In this document: positions 29,130 through 35,969 of the stretch, one piece after another | How positions within the stretch are numbered: position 1 is the stretch's first letter | Layout of the letters: the number at the start of each line of letters is the position of its first letter | Source of the DNA: Actinomycetota bacterium | Lineage (GTDB): Bacteria; Actinomycetota; Actinomycetes; Propionibacteriales; Propionibacteriaceae | Assembly: GCA_016213595.1 (NCBI GenBank) | Contig: JACRAA010000041.1 | Coordinates: forward strand, 1 to 35,969 | DNA: 35,969 nucleotides | Direction of reading: 5' to 3' | Made by a program: the position numbers and the translations under genes | Notes under the pieces: model-generated | Database searches by the model: none | The model's input: the letters and a program-made list of their open reading frames with translations, nothing else | Told to the model about the DNA's origin: nothing

Positions 29130-30851
29130 TTGAAGGCCGTGCACACATCGAAGGAGCCTCGGCCCGAGCCGAGCGAAGAAGCCGCTGTCTCCGTGAAGGA
29201 GCTGCGCCGCATCGCGACCGATGACTTCGGGATCGCCGACCTGCGTCAAGGCCAGGTCGACGCGATGGTCGCAGCGACGCAGGGCCGGGACGTGCTCGCC
29301 GTCATGCCCACCGGGTACGGCAAGTCGGCGATCTACGAGGTGCTCGGAGCCAGCGAGGAGGCCCTGACGCTCGTGATCTCGCCCCTGATCGCGCTGCAGC
29401 GCGACCAGGTACGCGCCCTGGGTGAGGCGCCCGGCGCTCAGCGAGCCGTAGCCCTCAACTCGTCCTTGGGCGTCACAGCTGAGGAGCAGCTGTGGCAGGA
29501 CGCCACGGCCCAGCAGGTCAGCTACCTGTTCCTGTCGCCCGAGCAGCTCGCCAACGACGCCGTACTGGACCGTCTGCGAGCTCTGAAGATCGGCCGGGTG
29601 GCAGTCGACGAGGCCCACTGCGTCTCGGCCTGGGGCCATGACTTCCGGCCCGACTACCTCGCCATCGGCTCGGTCGTCGAGCAGCTGGGCCATCCGGTGG
29701 TGATCGCTCTGACAGCCACGGCTGCTCCGCCCGTACGGGAGGAGATCATCGCGCGCCTGGGCCTGCGTGATCCCGTCGTGGTCGTCCGGGGCTTCGACCG
29801 GCCGAACCTCGAGCTCGCTGTCCACCGCTACACCAGCGGGCAGGAGAAGGAGGCCGCACTCCTGCGCGAGGCCGTCGAGCGAGCTCAGGCCGCGGCCGGC
29901 TCGGGAGTCGGGCTGGTGTACGTCGCTCGTCGTCGGCAGACGGAGGACTACGCCGCAGCCCTTCGGGACCAGGGGGTTCGGGCGTACGCCTATCACGCAG
30001 GCTTGCCGACGAAGGAGCGCAACGGCGCGCAGAAGGCGTTCGACGACGGCGAGCTGGACGTCGTCGTCGCGACGAGCGCCTTCGGCATGGGCATCGACCA
30101 CCCACACGTCCGGTTCGTCCTGCACGACTCGCCGCCGGGCTCCGTGGACGACTACTACCAGGAGATCGGCCGGGCGGGCAGGGATGGGGAGCCGGCCGCT
30201 GTGACCCTCCACTACCGCCCGGAGGACCTGTCGCTCCGCAGGTTCTTCTCGTCGAAGAAACTGCCGGAGGAGGACCTGCGTGCCTGCCTGCAGGCGCTGG
30301 GGTCGGGCGCCGACACCCTCGCCGCGGTCCGTCGCGTGACGGGTCTCGGACCACGCGCGGCCTCCGCCGCCGTCAACCTGCTGGTCCTCACCGGCGCCCT
30401 GAACCGTCAGGCAGGGAAGCTGCACCCCATCGGCAGCCGCGATCCGCGGCAGGTGCTCGCCGAGGCCTCTCGTCTCGTGGACGCGCGCGAACGGATAGAG
30501 CGGTCCCGCGTGGAGATGATGCGAGGGTACGCGGAGACTCAGGGCTGCCGTCGGGAGTTCCTCCTCAGCTACTTCGGGGAGGACTTCGCGGGGCCGTGCG
30601 GCAGCTGCGACAACTGCCTCTCGGGCGCGACCAAGGCGCACCAGAGCAGCGTCAGCTCCCCGTCGAGCGCCGGTGAGGACGGCTTCACTCCGGGAGCGCA
30701 GGTCGTGCACGAGAAGTGGGCCGAGGGCACCGTGATGCGCGTCGAGGACGACCGGATCACCGTCTTCTTCGAGGAGCAGGGCTATCGCACGCTCGACCGC
30801 GAGCTAGTGGCCGACAGGGGGATCGTTGCTGTTCGAGAGCCGGGCGAGTGA
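29130..30851 (+). CDS. recQ: RecQ-like ATP-dependent DNA helicase with C-terminal beta-barrel tail
   Basis: A 573-residue superfamily 2 helicase. Motif I is AVMPTGYGKS (Lys65), motif II VDEAHCVSAWGHDFRP, motif III LTATA, and motif VI QEIGRAGRDG. The RecQ zinc site is Cys473, Cys490, Cys493 and Cys496. There is no HRDC domain. Instead the last 50 residues read KWAEGTVMRVEDDRITVFFEEQGYRTL, resembling the small Tudor-like tail of PcrA/UvrD helicases. It unwinds DNA 3' to 5' in recombination and repair. The start is a TTG at 29130 after GGGAGAGGTGGG; a GTG at 29139 is a possible alternative. It stands alone. Confidence 0.92.
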   Translation: MKAVHTSKEPRPEPSEEAAVSVKELRRIATDDFGIADLRQGQVDAMVAATQGRDVLAVMPTGYGKSAIYEVLGASEEALTLVISPLIALQRDQVRALGEAPGAQRAVALNSSLGVTAEEQLWQDATAQQVSYLFLSPEQLANDAVLDRLRALKIGRVAVDEAHCVSAWGHDFRPDYLAIGSVVEQLGHPVVIALTATAAPPVREEIIARLGLRDPVVVVRGFDRPNLELAVHRYTSGQEKEAALLREAVERAQAAAGSGVGLVYVARRRQTEDYAAALRDQGVRAYAYHAGLPTKERNGAQKAFDDGELDVVVATSAFGMGIDHPHVRFVLHDSPPGSVDDYYQEIGRAGRDGEPAAVTLHYRPEDLSLRRFFSSKKLPEEDLRACLQALGSGADTLAAVRRVTGLGPRAASAAVNLLVLTGALNRQAGKLHPIGSRDPRQVLAEASRLVDARERIERSRVEMMRGYAETQGCRREFLLSYFGEDFAGPCGSCDNCLSGATKAHQSSVSSPSSAGEDGFTPGAQVVHEKWAEGTVMRVEDDRITVFFEEQGYRTLDRELVADRGIVAVREPGE

Positions 30852-30914
30852 GACCGCTCACCGCTCGTGCCGCCCGCGGCGCTCCCGTCGCAGATTCCCT
30901 GGCAGGCAGGCGCT

Positions 30915-30931
30915 CTCGCAGGCCCTGCGAG
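30915..30931. promoter_or_regulatory. 17-bp palindrome between recQ and the first GAF-ANTAR gene
   Basis: CTCGCAGG and CCTGCGAG are perfect eight-base arms around a single C. It may be an operator for the regulator gene or, as a six-base stem with a five-base loop, a recQ terminator. A possible -10 TACGGT follows at 30933-30938. Confidence 0.4.
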
Positions 30932-31025
30932 GTACGGTTGGCTCGTGTAAAGCAAGCAGATGGGTCTCCCACGAGGACCCTTCATGTCCGTCTCGTCGTA
31001 CCGGCGGCTGAGGGTAAGGAGCAGG

Positions 31026-31751
31026 ATGTCGCAGCATCCCCTTTCTGAGCGTGGCGCGATGACTCTGTCCGAGTTCGCTCGCCAGGCGAACGGTCCGAGC
31101 CTCGAGTCCACGCGGCTCGAGCTGGGCCTGAGCCTTGTCGTGGAGCTGGTGGACGGGTGCGACCAAGCGGGCGTGATGACGATGACGCGACAGGGCCCGC
31201 AGACGACCACGGCAACCTCAGACCTCGTCTACCGGTCCGACCGGCTGCAGTACGAGCTGGAGGAGGGACCGGCCCTCGACTCCTTCCGGCTGCTGTCCAC
31301 GGTGATGAGTGGTGCCATCGGGCGGGACCGGCGCTGGCCGCGCTGGGGACCCGCCGTTGCTGGGCGTTACGGCGTGGGTTCCGTCCTGTCCGTCGTGCTC
31401 TCGGGCCGGGGAGCTCCCTTCGGCGTGCTGAACCTGTACGGAGTCCGCGGTGACGCCTTCAACGACTCCGAGATCCTGGTCGCCGAGTCGCTGGCCGGTC
31501 TCCTCGCCGTCGTCCTGGCTGAAGGTCGGGACATCGACAACCTGGAGCGCGCGGTGGCCAGCCGGACAGCGATCGGACAGGCCGAAGGCATCCTCATGGA
31601 GCGCCACAAGCTGAGCGCCGAGGAAGCCTTCGATGTCCTGCGTCGCGCCTCGCAGAGCAGGAATGTGAAGCTCGTCACCGTTGCGGAGGAGCTCATCACT
31701 ACTGGGCAGCTGAACGCCAGGCCGACACGGCAACAGCTTCGGGGGCTGTGA
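31026..31751 (+). CDS. GAF-ANTAR regulatory protein (first of two)
   Basis: A 241-residue protein with an N-terminal GAF sensor domain (SLVVELVDGCDQAGVMTM, then LQYELEEGPALDSF and GVGSVLSVVLSGRGAPFGVLNLYG) and a C-terminal ANTAR domain (SRTAIGQAEGILMERHKLSAEEAFDVLRRASQSRN). ANTAR domains bind paired RNA hairpins and prevent transcription termination; the GAF domain probably supplies the signal. The ATG at 31026 follows AAGGAG with a short four-base gap; ATG 30984 in the same frame is an alternative. It stands 241 bases before a second protein of the same design. Confidence 0.88.
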   Translation: MSQHPLSERGAMTLSEFARQANGPSLESTRLELGLSLVVELVDGCDQAGVMTMTRQGPQTTTATSDLVYRSDRLQYELEEGPALDSFRLLSTVMSGAIGRDRRWPRWGPAVAGRYGVGSVLSVVLSGRGAPFGVLNLYGVRGDAFNDSEILVAESLAGLLAVVLAEGRDIDNLERAVASRTAIGQAEGILMERHKLSAEEAFDVLRRASQSRNVKLVTVAEELITTGQLNARPTRQQLRGL

Positions 31752-31907
31752 CGCGTCCTCTGACGACGTCCCACCGAGCCTGGCGCTGACGATGTCTGCA
31801 TGCCGTTTCCCGCTGCGTCACCGCTGATCCCCGTGCCCTGATGTCGGGTAGGTTGGGAAGCGCCGGATCTTCTGGCCGGTGATGCAGGTGTGGTCTGTGT
31901 GGAAGTC

Positions 31908-31931
31908 GGCCAGTCCTAAGGCGGACCGGCC
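31908..31931 (+). other. RNA hairpin with a six-base loop upstream of the second GAF-ANTAR gene
   Basis: GGCC-a-GTCC and GGAC-c-GGCC pair with one mismatch around the hexaloop TAAGGC. ANTAR proteins recognise hairpins with six-base loops having A at 1 and G at 4; here position 4 is G but position 1 is U. It lies 61 bases before the GTG. The remaining leader 31752-31992 holds no gene that I can support. Confidence 0.35.
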
Positions 31932-31992
31932 ACCGGGGGTACGCCCTCATCGCAAGTGTCGTGCTGCGGTTGGAAGAACGTGGAGGGTGCCC

Positions 31993-32715
31993 GTGAGCGC
32001 CATGGATACCGGGATCGACCAGCTGACCATCGCTGTCGCGAGCATGAGCGGCCTGCTCGTGAGCCACGAAGCGGCGGCGGCAGCCGTCGAGAAGCTCGCT
32101 CAGGTCGCGCGGGACATGGTCCCGTCGGCGGTCGGGGCGGGGGCTTCCTTGATGGACGACAAGGGCAGCAGAATCAGCACCGCGACCACCGACCGGATCG
32201 CCATGATCGCTGACGAGCTGCAGTACGAGCTGGGCCAGGGGCCGTGCATCAGCGCGTGGGCCACAAGCTCTGTGCAGAGGCTGGACGACACCGAGTCCGA
32301 CACGATCTGGTCGCGCTGGTCCAGCGGGGCCCGAGATCTGGGGATCCGCTCCGTGCTGAGCGCCCCACTGGTCTTCCGAGGCGACGTCATCGGTGCCCTC
32401 AAGGTCTACAGCACGTCCGTCTCCGCGTTCGACGAGGACGATGAGCGCCGGCTGGTCCTTCTGTCCGCCGCGGCAGCGACGTTGCTCGGCGTGGCGAGCG
32501 GACCCGAGGCTCCCCGCAAGCTCTCGGAGACCCTTGCCGCCGCCCTGTCCGCCCGGAACGCTGTGGAGACCGCAACGGGCATCCTCATGGAGCGTCACCA
32601 GATGGATCTGGAGGCCGCACGGTACAGGCTCATCGAGCTGTCGAGGACCAGCGCTGAACCCCTGGCCGATGTCGCTCGGAGCGTACTCGACCGGTCATCG
32701 GACACCTCACGCTAG
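31993..32715 (+). CDS. GAF-ANTAR regulatory protein (second of two)
   Basis: A 240-residue paralogue with the same plan: GAF domain (TIAVASMSGLLVSHEAA, LQYELGQGPCISAWATSS, GIRSVLSAPLVFRGDVIGALKVYS) and ANTAR domain (SARNAVETATGILMERHQMDLEAARYRLIELSRTSAEPLADVARSVL). The shared LQYELxxGP block shows common descent with the first copy. It should act as an RNA-binding antiterminator. The GTG at 31993 follows GTGGAGG with six bases between; ATG 32002 is an alternative. It is followed nine bases later by the small 102-aa gene and probably co-transcribed with it. Confidence 0.88.
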   Translation: MSAMDTGIDQLTIAVASMSGLLVSHEAAAAAVEKLAQVARDMVPSAVGAGASLMDDKGSRISTATTDRIAMIADELQYELGQGPCISAWATSSVQRLDDTESDTIWSRWSSGARDLGIRSVLSAPLVFRGDVIGALKVYSTSVSAFDEDDERRLVLLSAAAATLLGVASGPEAPRKLSETLAAALSARNAVETATGILMERHQMDLEAARYRLIELSRTSAEPLADVARSVLDRSSDTSR

Positions 32716-32724
32716 GGAGGGGGG

Positions 32725-33033
32725 GTGGACGACGCCGACATCGGCCGGGAACAGGCACGGCTCGTACGACTGGCCATCGTCCGTGCCCACCTGGAGCTGG
32801 AGGACGTGTGGCTGCACTTCTTCAGCCTGGGCGGAGATGTGGGAGCGATGGAGGTGGAGGCCTACCTGCATCATGCCTTCGTCCTGCCCAGGCTGCAGCG
32901 TGACCTGCTCGCCCACGCGGTCAACGAGCTGATCGACCACAGGCCCAGCATGAAGGCCCCCTACGCGACCGACATCTCAGAGGCAGAGACCTCGTCGAAC
33001 CCGGCCGGCGACGACGACGCGCAGGAGTCGTGA
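32725..33033 (+). CDS. Small protein, 102 aa, partner of the GAF-ANTAR gene, unknown function
   Basis: Starts with GTG at 32725, directly after GGGAGGGGGG, nine bases after the stop of the second GAF-ANTAR gene. The first 70 residues are helical and look well structured (LVRLAIVRAHLELEDVWLHFF, then EVEAYLHHAFVLPRLQRDLLAHAVNELID). The rest is an acidic, disordered tail. I recall similar short proteins next to ANTAR regulators in actinomycetes but know no function. It has no membrane segment. A partner or modulator of the GAF-ANTAR proteins is a reasonable guess. Confidence 0.75.
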   Translation: MDDADIGREQARLVRLAIVRAHLELEDVWLHFFSLGGDVGAMEVEAYLHHAFVLPRLQRDLLAHAVNELIDHRPSMKAPYATDISEAETSSNPAGDDDAQES

Positions 33034-33048
33034 GGCCTGCTCGGTCAA

Positions 33049-33079
33049 GGGCAGGGGGCTTCCAGCCTCGTACCTGCCC
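33049..33079. terminator. Nested hairpin between convergent genes, bidirectional terminator
   Basis: GGGCAGG pairs with CCTGCCC, and inside them GGCT pairs with AGCC around TCC. It lies in the 63-bp gap between the small protein gene and the end of the FAD enzyme gene. Confidence 0.6.
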
Positions 33080-33096
33080 CAAAGACCAGGTGGTCG

Positions 33097-34464
33097 CTAC
33101 GTGGCCTCGCTGTGCTCGTCGCCGACGCGCCCCACATGGCCGTACAGGTCGGGCAGGACTCCGAGCGGGTCGAGTCTCGACTTCGCCTTCTGCCAGTTCG
33201 GGCGGTTGTAGATCGTCCAGAACCGCTCCGGGGTGTAGCTGTTGCGCCCGATCAGGGTCTTGAGGCCCGCCAGCTCGTACACCTCCTGCTCGAGGAGCTT
33301 CGCGTAGTCCCTGTCAGGCTCGTTGTTGTCCCGTCCGTAGATGGCGCAGTCGATGTACAGGTCGTCGCGTGAGGAGTCCATGAAGTCGGGCGCGATCCAG
33401 GGGTAGTCGCGGGGAGGGCGGTACGGCACCACCCACAGCGGGAAGAACCTGAACTCGTCGCGGTACCAGTCGAAGAACTCCTGGAAGCGCCGCGAGGGGA
33501 TGAAGACGTCGCAGACGACGTCCGGGCGCTTCTTCCGCGACACCTTCGACTCCAGCCGGCTCATCCGGATGAGGTTCGTCGAGCCGAGCAGCCGTGGTCC
33601 CGCCAAGGCCCGGACGGGCGCCCACTGCAGCGGGGGGACCTTCCGCGTCAGCCAGTGGCAGTCGGTGTCGTAGCGGAAGCAGTAGTCCGCGGTGGTGAGG
33701 TAGTCCTCCTCGCGGCTGGCTGTGCTCGCGTAGTAGACCTTCGACCGCGAGTAGTCGCTCACGTACGGCGCCTCGTCCACGAGCTCGCCCAGGCACAGGA
33801 CGAACCGGTGCGGGGAGTGCACGATCCCGTCGATGAAGTCGACCCTGTCGGCGGCGACCTCGCCTCGCATCGCGGCATGGAAGGAGTCGGCCGTCGTGAA
33901 CGTGCGGTACGTCAGGTGGACGTACGGCGCCGCCGGGATCAGCTCGAACGTCAGCCTCGTGAGCAGCGCCAGGGTGCCGTACGAGCCGTGGACCATCTCG
34001 AAGATGTCCGGGTCGCTCTCACGCGAGCACGTGACGACCTCGCCGGTGCCCGTCACCAGCTCGTACTCCAGGCAGCTGTCGTGGAACCCGCCGTACCGGA
34101 ACGACATCGACTCGACGGAGCAGCCCACGACCGCACCACCAAGGGTGATCCCCTTCAGCTCCGGGACCACCTTGGGCAGCAGTCCGTACGCCAGGGTCGC
34201 CTCGACGACGTCCGAGAACGTGACGGCTGACTCCGCCACGCAGATGCGGCGCTCGGCGTCGATCTGGATGATCTCGTCGAGGTCTCGCATGTTGAGTGGG
34301 GCATGCCGGTACCGCGCAGCGCCGTGCAGCGGCACGACGTGCTTGACCGCGCCCTTGTCGACGTTGTCGACGATCTCGCCGCGCTCGGCGCGCTCGCGCA
34401 TCGTGGCGGCGATCGTACGCACCTTCGTCTCGTGATCTACCTGGGTGACCCCTGCCAGCGTCAT
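33097..34464 (-). CDS. FAD-binding oxidoreductase, DHCR24/Diminuto-like
   Basis: A 455-residue enzyme with an N-terminal PCMH-type FAD domain. ICVAESAVTFSDVVEATL, then LLPKVVPELKGITLGGAVVG and the stretch SFRYGGFHDSCLEYELVTG place it with the plant/animal Delta24-sterol reductase relatives rather than with glycolate or berberine oxidases. No HxxG covalent-flavin site is evident. The C-terminal part (WVVPYRPPRDYPWIAPDF, IYNRPNWQKAKSRLDPLGVLPDLYGHVG) is typical of the same group. The substrate is unknown; reduction or oxidation of an isoprenoid or a sugar-derived polyol is possible. Start ATG 34464; the upstream gap to the hydrolase gene holds both promoters. Confidence 0.85.
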   Translation of the reverse strand: MTLAGVTQVDHETKVRTIAATMRERAERGEIVDNVDKGAVKHVVPLHGAARYRHAPLNMRDLDEIIQIDAERRICVAESAVTFSDVVEATLAYGLLPKVVPELKGITLGGAVVGCSVESMSFRYGGFHDSCLEYELVTGTGEVVTCSRESDPDIFEMVHGSYGTLALLTRLTFELIPAAPYVHLTYRTFTTADSFHAAMRGEVAADRVDFIDGIVHSPHRFVLCLGELVDEAPYVSDYSRSKVYYASTASREEDYLTTADYCFRYDTDCHWLTRKVPPLQWAPVRALAGPRLLGSTNLIRMSRLESKVSRKKRPDVVCDVFIPSRRFQEFFDWYRDEFRFFPLWVVPYRPPRDYPWIAPDFMDSSRDDLYIDCAIYGRDNNEPDRDYAKLLEQEVYELAGLKTLIGRNSYTPERFWTIYNRPNWQKAKSRLDPLGVLPDLYGHVGRVGDEHSEAT

Positions 34465-34661
34465 GCGGGAAGAAGTACCCGGGAGGTCGGGTGGTCAATC
34501 AGGCGGGCAGAGATCGCGCCGCGGCGCAAGGTGGCGACGGTTTTGCTAAGACACTTTCCTGAATCTCTTGCCGCCTCTCCGGCCCGGCTGGTACGAAAGG
34601 ACAGAGGCCACTCCCTCACCCCGTTGGAGCTGGCCCTGCCCAAGAACAAAGGAGTTCGGCA

Positions 34662-35918
34662 ATGCCAAACCTGACCCGTCGCGGACTGCTCGTCGGTGGC
34701 GCCACCGTTGCTGTAGTCGCCCTCACCCCCCAGGCAGCCCACGCGGCGACTGAGACCGCGAGCGTCCCCTTCACCCTGAATGCCACCGTCCTGGACGGGG
34801 GTGAGCAGGTCTCCTCGCTGACGCTCGACACGAGCGCCCTCGGCCCGATCGACCCGTCCAGCCTGACGACCTCCACGTTCACGGTCCACGCGAAGTCTCT
34901 TGTTCCCTGGTCCACCACCGACCTCGTCTTCACGCAGTACGACGCCGACCGTCCGGTCACGAAGGCGTACCTGGACCACGGGAAGATCGTGCTCGACCTG
35001 CAGACGATCGACCAGAAGACTCTCGGCGGCACCCTCGGCTACCTGGCGCGCGCCGGTCGCAACGTGCTGCTCGACCTCACGTACACGATCACGCAGGCCG
35101 TTCCGCTCACGCTGCTGAACCACCGCTCGCTCGTGCTTCCCGGCGTCACGCAGGGCAAGCTCGTCGACCCCGAGGTCGACGCGTACAGCTACCACAAGCA
35201 CGCCAACGGGATGAACTACCGCCTGTTCTCGCCCACCCAGGGCGGCGGGGCGGAGCGGTCCGTGGGTGAGGGCAAGCGACCGCTCGTCGTGTGGCTGCAC
35301 GGCGGCGGCGAGGGAGGTCTGCTGTCGCAGAACTACTACGACAACGAGCCCACCCTCCGCGCCAACCGCGGCGCCCTCGGCTTCTCCACGGCAGAGGCCC
35401 AGAGGATCTTCAAGGGCGCGTACGTCGTCGCCCCGCAGGCGGAGACCGCATGGATGGCGGACGGACCGGGGTACGCCCCTCGGGTCAAGGCCATCATCGA
35501 CGACCTCGTCGCCCGGGACCCGATCGACGCGAGCCGGATCCTCGTCGTCGGGTGCAGCAACGGCGGCTACATGTCGCTGTACATGTCGTGGGCCTACCAG
35601 GGGTTCTTCGCCGGCTCCGTGCCGATCTGCCCTGGGGCGAGCACGAGGTACTTCACCGACGAGCAGCTGAAGTCCATCACGACTCCGACGTGGATCGTGC
35701 AGGCTGCCAACGACACGACGCTGCCGCCTCCCGTCAACGGCCTGCGGGCCCATGCCCTGGTCCCCGGCTCGCTGATGTCGTTCTACGACAACGTCACGTG
35801 GAACGGGATCTCGTACCCGGGTCACTGGTCGTGGATCTACGTCGCCCGCAACGACCCGTCCCTCAACGGCCAGCACATCTGGCAGTGGATGGCGTCGCAG
35901 CAGCTCCCCACGGGGTAG
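34662..35918 (+). CDS. Tat-exported alpha/beta hydrolase with N-terminal Ig-like domain
   Basis: A 418-residue secreted hydrolase. The signal peptide LTRRGLLVGGATVAVVAL has a twin arginine (Arg6-Arg7) and ends near AAHA. Residues 32-160 form a beta-rich domain like the Ig-like module of EstA-type esterases. The catalytic part has PLVVWLHGGGEGG (oxyanion hole), GCSNGGY with the nucleophile Ser299, QAANDTTLPP (likely Asp) and YPGHWSW with His388. It resembles secreted feruloyl-esterase/polymer-depolymerase-type enzymes, which would fit the plant-sugar genes elsewhere in the window. A peptidase role cannot be excluded. ATG 34662 follows AAAGGAG. A hairpin lies after the stop. Confidence 0.9.
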   Translation: MPNLTRRGLLVGGATVAVVALTPQAAHAATETASVPFTLNATVLDGGEQVSSLTLDTSALGPIDPSSLTTSTFTVHAKSLVPWSTTDLVFTQYDADRPVTKAYLDHGKIVLDLQTIDQKTLGGTLGYLARAGRNVLLDLTYTITQAVPLTLLNHRSLVLPGVTQGKLVDPEVDAYSYHKHANGMNYRLFSPTQGGGAERSVGEGKRPLVVWLHGGGEGGLLSQNYYDNEPTLRANRGALGFSTAEAQRIFKGAYVVAPQAETAWMADGPGYAPRVKAIIDDLVARDPIDASRILVVGCSNGGYMSLYMSWAYQGFFAGSVPICPGASTRYFTDEQLKSITTPTWIVQAANDTTLPPPVNGLRAHALVPGSLMSFYDNVTWNGISYPGHWSWIYVARNDPSLNGQHIWQWMASQQLPTG

Positions 35919-35947
35919 CCGAGGGTCTCCTGCCCCCACCCACGAAG

Positions 35948-35969
35948 GCCGTCCGGTGCTCCGGGCGGC
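35948..35969 (+). terminator. Hairpin terminator after the hydrolase gene (at the window edge)
   Basis: GCCGTCCGG and CCGGGCGGC pair (one G-U) around TGCT, 30 bases after the stop. The window ends with the last base of the stem, so a following U-tract cannot be seen. Confidence 0.65.

Noticed and set aside
30962..30980. GGGTC/GACCC hairpin in the leader of the first GAF-ANTAR gene as an ANTAR target
   Set aside because: The loop is not a clean six-base loop with A1 and G4, and no second hairpin is next to it.
1..35969. CRISPR arrays, toxin-antitoxin pairs, defence systems, transposases
   Set aside because: No regularly spaced repeats and no proteins of those families were found in either strand.

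Overview
The window is GC-rich throughout, with densely packed genes, frequent GTG/TTG starts and 4-bp ATGA/GTGA overlaps. A mycothiol-dependent nitroreductase relative, GAF-ANTAR regulators, Tat-exported lipoprotein and hydrolase, and many -10-like elements directly before start codons point to an actinomycete (high-GC Gram-positive). I cannot fix the family; a Nocardioidaceae/Propionibacteriales- or Micrococcales-like genome would fit. I see no phage, transposase, CRISPR or plasmid functions, and no gene-free stretch over 300 bp.

Layout. 1-6.2 kb, transport and hexuronate block: the end of a LivG-type and a complete LivF-type ABC ATPase, a LacI-family repressor, then a LarA-type (nickel-pincer) racemase/epimerase facing glucuronate isomerase (uxaC) and fructuronate reductase (uxuB), with a palindrome between them. 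6.2-8.8 kb, single genes: OsmC, a stand-alone aspartate carbamoyltransferase, a small membrane protein and a DsbA-like protein. 8.9-15.0 kb, pentose/hexose block: xylA-xylB-galM, rpiB, a 59-aa antisense-side small gene, a Nei/Fpg glycosylase and a hexose-6-phosphate mutarotase. 15.0-18.0 kb: a sugar-binding Tat lipoprotein without permeases behind a LacI-type operator, and a large unknown protein. 18.0-22.1 kb: two GNAT acetyltransferases, a NmrA-like reductase, an unusual tRNA-Gly(UCC), a secreted protein and a gluconate-5-dehydrogenase-like SDR. 22.2-26.7 kb, cell-surface glycan genes: DUF2142 membrane protein, GtrA flippase, WecE-like aminotransferase, GtrB-like glycosyltransferase and a signal peptidase I remnant. 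26.7-29.0 kb: a translationally coupled operon of a YqcI/YcgG (GntA-like) haem N-oxygenase homologue, a DUF1989 protein and a glycosyltransferase. 29.1-36.0 kb: RecQ-like helicase, two GAF-ANTAR regulators with a small partner, a DHCR24-like FAD enzyme and a Tat-exported alpha/beta hydrolase.

How the genes fit together. Much of the first half serves plant-polymer sugars: glucuronate to fructuronate to mannonate, and xylose to xylulose-5-phosphate, with mutarotases and RpiB feeding the pentose phosphate pathway. UxuA (mannonate dehydratase) is not in the window, and the LarA-type enzyme could take its place by epimerising mannonate to gluconate. The second candidate for new biology is the YqcI/YcgG-DUF1989-glycosyltransferase operon, which looks like guanidino-group N-oxidation chemistry coupled to a sugar transferase.
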